A stretch of DNA of 64,000 nucleotides from Engraulis encrasicolus (lineage: Eukaryota > Chordata > Actinopteri > Clupeiformes > Engraulidae), in assembly GCF_034702125.1 (NCBI RefSeq), contig NC_085875.1, forward strand, positions 23,109,616 to 23,173,615. Reading direction: 5' to 3'. Numbering within the stretch: the stretch's first letter is position 1; the number at the start of each line of letters is the position of its first letter. The position numbers and the translations under genes were made by a program. The notes under the pieces are model-generated. The model had not been told where the DNA came from. It ran no database searches and worked only from the letters and a program-made list of their open reading frames with translations. Positions 58,755 through 64,000 of the stretch are shown in pieces.

Positions 58755-58849
58755 ATGGTCGTCGCACACTCAGAACTTCATGCAGTTACATTTAATTAGA
58801 CGGTCTAATTAAATGTAACTGCATGAAGTTCTGAGTGTGCGACGACCAT
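58755..58849. repeat. Perfect palindrome, two 47-bp arms, 1-bp spacer
   Basis: 58755-58801 is the exact reverse complement of 58803-58849, with only G58802 between. The arm starts atggtcgtcgcacactcaga and ends taattagac. No target duplication is visible. Confidence 0.97.
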
Positions 58850-59070
58850 TCTTTTTCAAGTTGAGTCTATTGTCTGCCGTACGCACCTCAAACGGTGTGC
58901 ATTTACTGAAACCCAAAGAAAGAAATAATAAAATATATAAAATAGTTTTTAAAAATGTAGTGCAACAAAGTCATAATTTATCATGCACTAGGGTACAGAT
59001 TGGACTGGTGACTAGGTCTCCTCTTACTTGCAGACATAAAAATGACCTCCTGGCTTTCTCTTAAATGTCA

Positions 59071-59199
<129 letters not shown>

Positions 59200-59229
59200 T
59201 CATACACACACGCACACACGCACGCATAC

Positions 59230-59404
59230 ATACACACACACACAGCTAGTGCGCGGGCTGGGTTCTCTATTGCTGATACATATTATCAGATTGCATACAG
59301 TGCTCCAATGCCTACTGAGCATGTATAGGAAATATGACGACTATTCAGCTCACATACAGACACATACACACAGACACATACACACACAGACACACAGACA
59401 CACA

Positions 59405-59491
<87 letters not shown>

Positions 59492-59512
59492 CTAGTGCGC
59501 GGGCTGGGTTCC
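59230..59512. repeat. Duplicated block agctagtgcgcgggctgggt after each AC tract
   Basis: cacacagctagtgcgcgggc plus tgggttc follows the AC tract at 59237-59262 and again at 59487-59512. The second is preceded by (AC)n at 59405-59490. A microsatellite-linked tandem duplication. Confidence 0.9.
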
Positions 59513-60279
59513 ACAAGGCTCTACTGACCTAAATGAAACAGATGATCCTCATTTGTGAGCGGCACACAATCACACACTGTTTCATTAAGCCACTGCTTCC
59601 TAAACCTTTTCTGCTGGAAAATATTTTCACAACTAACTCCCCACCCCACCCCCAATATACCCAATATTTGGATAATTTTTAAGTTAAATAATGATTAGTT
59701 ATTAATACAACTCACTGAAAAAGTACCATTTTATGTTAATAATTGTTAATCTGTGGTTCCCCCTTCTTCATGCTCTGTTCAACCCCCACCCCCAACCCTG
59801 CAGTACCTACATGAGTCATGACCACACAGAGGTCCTGGCCCCTGGTTTGGGAACCTCTGCATAATATGGAGCAGATGGAGCATCAGGCCTGATAACACAC
59901 AGCTACTGTACCATCAGGCACTCTGGATTACCATAAGCGAGACTATATCGACCTTATGCTGTAGAAAGATTATTACTATATGAAAAAATATGGATCTGAC
60001 ACTACACAGAGCATCAACACTTTCAGGCACTTAAGATTACTATAATCAAGACTATGTGGACCGGACGCTGTATCAAAAGATACTTGACCTGACACTATAT
60101 AAAAAGAAGATTATAAGTGAGACTAGATACTATCTAGTAGAACAACTGTTATAAGCAAGAATATATTGTGTAGACCTGGTGCTTTATCCTTCTCATTGGC
60201 ACCTTTCACTATGAGCTCAACCCCCACAAAAAGAATGTAGTATGCATGTATGGCTATTGTAGCATATAATCCAATATCC

Positions 60280-61391
60280 TAGCCTGAGTATCATCCTCCG
60301 TAGTGACCGCGCTGGCTCAATACTTTCGCTTGCTGACCACGGAGTCTGACCCTGCAGCCACCCCCGGCAGTTGGAAATTATCTCACTTAATGAGGGAATT
60401 AGCCTTTCGCAAAACCCCTCCCACAAACGGCCGCCAACCAATCCGAGCTCAGCAACGGTAACTAAGGAGTGTAGAACTTGTCGAGGTCCGTCAAAAAACC
60501 TACGATTTCAGGGAGACGTACAACGTGTGCCTATGGCACCGTGAGGGTCCGACACCATCTGAAGATTAATTAGGACCTCATTTTTTCACTTTCCCGAAGC
60601 AAAAACCTCAAGCGGACTGATAACAGGGATGGATTAAGCCATGTGAAGGCTATTAGCTCCAGGTGATCATATTTAAAATTAGCAGGCTAACTGTGCAATC
60701 GTCTTGTTTGCTAATATAGCCCCCTTCCCCCTTGCATTTAGCTGGCAGAAAACGTACCCTAAACAAATAATCAATGCATCGCTCAGACTTAAGGACAATA
60801 TTATATGATATTATAGTATTGGATCCACGGCATTATGATTCAAATTTTATTGGGAAACTACTAGTTGCGTTGTTTAATATGCGCCAAATGCACAGCCCAC
60901 GGAGCAGCCCCCACCCTCTCTCCTTCCCAGTTTGTGTCTGTGTATATGCGTCGAGTGTGACAGCAAAAAAAGTAACACTGAAATGGGGCTGCGCTTGTTC
61001 CAACCTTGTTATGAAGATATTAACTGTCAACTAAAACCATTAAAGTGAACAGAAGAGAAACGCCCAGTGTGACTGCCCAAGAGCTGCGCAGTGTCAGTGC
61101 CGAAAGCCCGTCAAAGGTCTTGGCGGACGGCAATGTCCCAGTTTACACCAAGCACTATCAAATGTCCTGGTTACAGACATCACATCGCCATCATCAAGTT
61201 GTTGTATTTCAGTTGAATATGTAAGAGGGCTTGGGGAGTGGCTTAGACTATCAGCGAGCCTATTGGCTATTCAGATACTGAACGAATATCTGAATTCCAA
61301 CTGCCGGGGGTGGCTGCAGGGTCAGACTCCGTGGTCAGCAAGCGAAAGTATTGAGCCAGCGCGGTCACTACGGAGGATGATACTCAGGCTA
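60280..61391. mobile_element. 1.1-kb foldback element with 97-bp near-perfect TIRs
   Basis: 60280-60376 equals the reverse complement of 61295-61391 across 97 bp with at most one difference. Ends are TAGCCTGAGTATCATCC and inverse. Flanks are ccaatatcc (60271-60279) and gcaatatcc (61392-61400), eight of nine identical. The interior has no transposase-like ORF. Confidence 0.92.
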
Positions 61392-61794
61392 GCAATATCC
61401 ACCCTGCAGCTAGGCCACATATCCAGGCGTTAGCCAACTAATGCCATTTGTCTCCGGTGAGTGAGTGAAGTGAATGCTTTATGATATGGGCTAAGGTCAG
61501 CAGACTTATCAGTCACCCCGGCCTTCAGGAAACTCAATTAAACACACCTGACCTTTCCCTGCAATTGAAACTAAAATGGCCGACGTGTGGCGTGACGGCA
61601 GACATCAATCATGGACACCGCTTCCACACAGCAGTCACATTAACCACCAGCTACGATGATATTATTTATATTTAATGTGTTTGTAGTCCTTGAACTGTCG
61701 CCAGCCAACAGTAAGGATACAGCGACAAAGGGCAACACTGTCATTTTCAGGTTTTGTTTAAATCCATCATGCCAGTTTGCTGTTAGTTTTTGGA

Positions 61795-61965
61795 CTTTTC
61801 TTTAGCCTTTATTGAGATAGGACAGTCGAAGATGGTGACAGGAAATGAGTGGGACAGAGAGACCGGGAAGGATCAGGAAATTACATCAGGTCGGACTAGA
61901 ACCCGGAACCCCATCTTTATTGGGCATCTTTATATGGCCTTAGCCCACTGAACCACAGTGCCCCC
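61795..61965 (-). mobile_element. tRNA-derived SINE
   Basis: Minus strand: gggggcactgtggttcagtg head, B-box-like GGGTTCTAGTCC, body CCTTCCCGGTCTCTCTGTCC, tail TATCTCAATAAAGGC. Same family as 12077-12225 and 16597-16735. Confidence 0.85.
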
Positions 61966-62280
61966 GTCATGTCATTTTAAACGTGTGATATCCACACACT
62001 TAATTTCATGCATCTTAAGAGTCTGTTTCTTTTATCAGCCACTCTCTGCCTCTGACTGTGTCTTTGGTCTTATGTAAAAGAGATAAGGCACGAGGCTCCG
62101 CGTCAAGTGTCAAGTGACGCACAACACATTTCACCATCATACATACCAGTGCTAAATGTCTCGTCGCTCTGTAATGTCTCACCAGTCACATGCTGCTGTG
62201 CATCAGGGGTAACTGATGTCTGTCCCGCTCAATTCCCATTAGGGTCGAGTGGGCCTAAATCACCTGCCTAAGTGATGTGA

Positions 62281-62675
62281 GCAGGGTCGTTGACAGCTTT
62301 GGTCGGGCCCGGGACAAAGCCACCTGAAAGGCCCCCGCCTGATCAATACATGAAGAGCTCTTTTCCAAAATGAGATATATCCATTTTATAGAATGTTGGG
62401 AAATTAACATTTTTGTATTGGACATTCCATTGAAATGCATTGCAAAATTTGAAAGTATTTTCTCAAAAACATTGAATGGCAATAATTCACACATAGATGA
62501 TAGGACCTCTTAACAGTCAATTCCAATATTAAAATGCAAAAAGTAAAAAATGGTGGATATAGCGTTTTGGAAAAGAGCTCTTCACATACAATGTAAAAGG
62601 GGACCCACTTCTGCCCCCCCACACACACACACCCCTCTCCCTGGGCCCAGGGCAACTGACCCCGTTGTCCCCTCC
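62281..62675. mobile_element. Dispersed repeat, family caggGcCGCTGACAGC, copy 3 (with insert)
   Basis: Ends match copies 1 and 2 (gttgacagctttggtcgggc; cccagggcaactgaccccgt), but 62340-62590 is extra. That insert has agagctcttttccaaaa at one side and ttttggaaaagagctcttca at the other, an inverted pair, so it looks like a small element inserted in the repeat. Confidence 0.7.
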
Positions 62676-62886
62676 TGCCTAAGTGTGTGACTGTGAGGTG
62701 GTGTGGGTCCCACTGCCATTATGAGGACACTGTAGCTAAAAGCTGTGGGAGATCACTATTGATTTAATCATTATGAGGACATGAGACCAGCTCAATGTCT
62801 CCTCTGTCCTCCTCAACACTTCTAGAGATAGTAGGCCTATATGGTGGGTATGGAACTGGTAGTCCAGCAGAAGGGGACTTGACTTG

Positions 62887-62888
<2 letters not shown>

Positions 62889-62925
<37 letters not shown>

Positions 62926-63015
62926 GCGTGCGTGTGTGCGTGCGTGCGTGCATGCGTGCGTGCGTGCGTGCGTGTGTGTGTGCGTGTGTGCATGCGTGCG
63001 TTCGTGTGTGTGTGA
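62889..63015. repeat. Compound (TG)n/(TGCG)n
   Basis: TG tract followed by mixed tgcg/catg units. Confidence 0.96.
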
Positions 63016-63305
63016 CAGCAAAATACAGCAAAAGATACATTGTTAGAGAAAGAGTTGAAGAAAAAAAGCTAGAAAAGAAAAAAAGAGGAGAGAGATAGAG
63101 AGAGAGAGAAAGAAACATAAAAAATGAAGAGAAGAACAGAAGAGAAAAGAAGAGAAGAGAAAAGAAGAGAGGAGAGAAGAGGAGAGGAGAGGAGAGGAGA
63201 GAAGAAGAGAGGAGAGAAAAGAAGAAGAGATGATAGAAAAAATGAGTAAATGAAGTGACCAAAGAAAGCAATTTGCCCAAGCCAAAAGACACGCATGCAC
63301 GCACC

Positions 63306-63346
<41 letters not shown>

Positions 63347-63355
63347 CAAACACAC

Positions 63356-63663
63356 TAGAGTGCATCTTAATATGTGACCTTGCCTCCTCCACTTGCGCTT
63401 GTCTCCTCGCCCCGCCTCCTGGCCCCTCCTCCGTGGAGAAAACGATAAAGTTTCCCAGCTGTCAGCCTCGCCACAACAACTTTTGACGGACTGTTTTCTG
63501 TTTTTCATTCACCATAACAATTGCAAACGAGAAAAAGACTCTACAATTGAGCTTTTGCAAGATATTGAAATATAATGCTGTTGTCAGTGATGTCATCATG
63601 ACGAGAAGCGAGTGGAGGAGGCAAGTGGAGGAGGCAAGGTCCCATATTAAGATGCACTCCTAC
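63356..63663. mobile_element. MITE of about 308 bp inserted in an AC repeat
   Basis: Left end tagagtgcatcttaatatg, then gaccttgcctcctccacttg; right end inverted reads gtaggagtgcatcttaatat, then gggaccttgcctcctccact. AC repeats lie on both sides (63303-63355 and from 63661), as if one tract was split. Confidence 0.82.
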
Positions 63664-63799
63664 ACACACACACAAACACACACACGGCTGAGGTCAACCA
63701 GTGGCCTTCTGGGAGCACAGTGGGGAGAGGGAAGAGAGCTGATGACAGAGTCGAGTACCCTGCTTTAGTCTCTCTTGCTCTCCACTGCCCTCTGTGCTC

Positions 63800-63932
63800 T
63801 ACACACACGCACACATGCACGCGCACACATGCACATACTGTACACACACACGCACACACATGCGCGCACACACATGCACACACACTCATGCACGAGTGGG
63901 CACACGTGCACACACACTCATGCACGAGTGCG

Positions 63933-63966
<34 letters not shown>

Positions 63967-63996
63967 GATGTGCACACACAATACACACACACACAT
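63800..63996. repeat. Compound AC-rich repeat at the window edge
   Basis: Mixed acac, acatgc and cgcg units, including twice cacacacactcatgcacgag. Confidence 0.93.
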
Positions 63997-64000
63997 TCGG

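Overview
The window is vertebrate nuclear DNA, almost certainly from a teleost fish. It has split genes with GT-AG introns, two clearly vertebrate gene families, and a very heavy load of (TG)n, (GA)n and longer tandem repeats. It also carries many short non-autonomous DNA transposons with intact target-site duplications and several tRNA-derived SINEs. Nothing points to a bacterial, viral or plasmid source. The species cannot be fixed from the sequence alone.

Two protein genes lie head to tail on the minus strand. The first, complete, is ahctf1 (ELYS/MEL-28), the nucleoporin that seeds nuclear pore assembly on chromatin. I resolved 36 coding exons between 36087 and 3711. Every junction is phase-consistent and the coding exons sum to 8,739 nt (2,912 codons plus stop). 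A non-coding first exon ends at a strong donor at 38516, and the 3' UTR runs to poly(A) signals near 3160 or 2980. The protein has an N-terminal beta-propeller (about residues 1-499), a helical domain (about 500-1000) and a very long acidic and basic disordered tail (about 1000-2912).

The second gene is snap25 (SNAP-25, the neuronal Qb/Qc SNARE). Only its 3' part is present: exon 4, two tandem alternative versions of exon 5, then exons 6, 7 and 8 with the stop at 44294. Its 3' UTR runs to about 42810. The first coding exons must lie beyond 64000, so 57441-64000 is intron.

Region by region: 1-2970 is the ahctf1 downstream flank with two copies of a TTAA-ended MITE; 2979-38730 is ahctf1; 38800-42810 is a repeat-rich intergenic interval; 42810-64000 is snap25.

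The most unusual pattern is inside ahctf1. Short pieces of exon edge, carrying the splice site with them, are duplicated into the neighbouring intron at five exons (4, 5, 7, 11 and 14). One copy looks like a ready-made in-frame 42-nt microexon. Many introns also begin with a sense-strand CA repeat directly after the 5' splice site. Other notable signals are a perfect 47-bp-arm palindrome at 58755, two long-TIR foldback elements sharing termini, a seven-copy coding repeat in ELYS that ends in a PP1-docking-like motif, and codon gain or loss in the SNAP-25 cysteine cluster. Introns without their own entry hold nothing I recognise.
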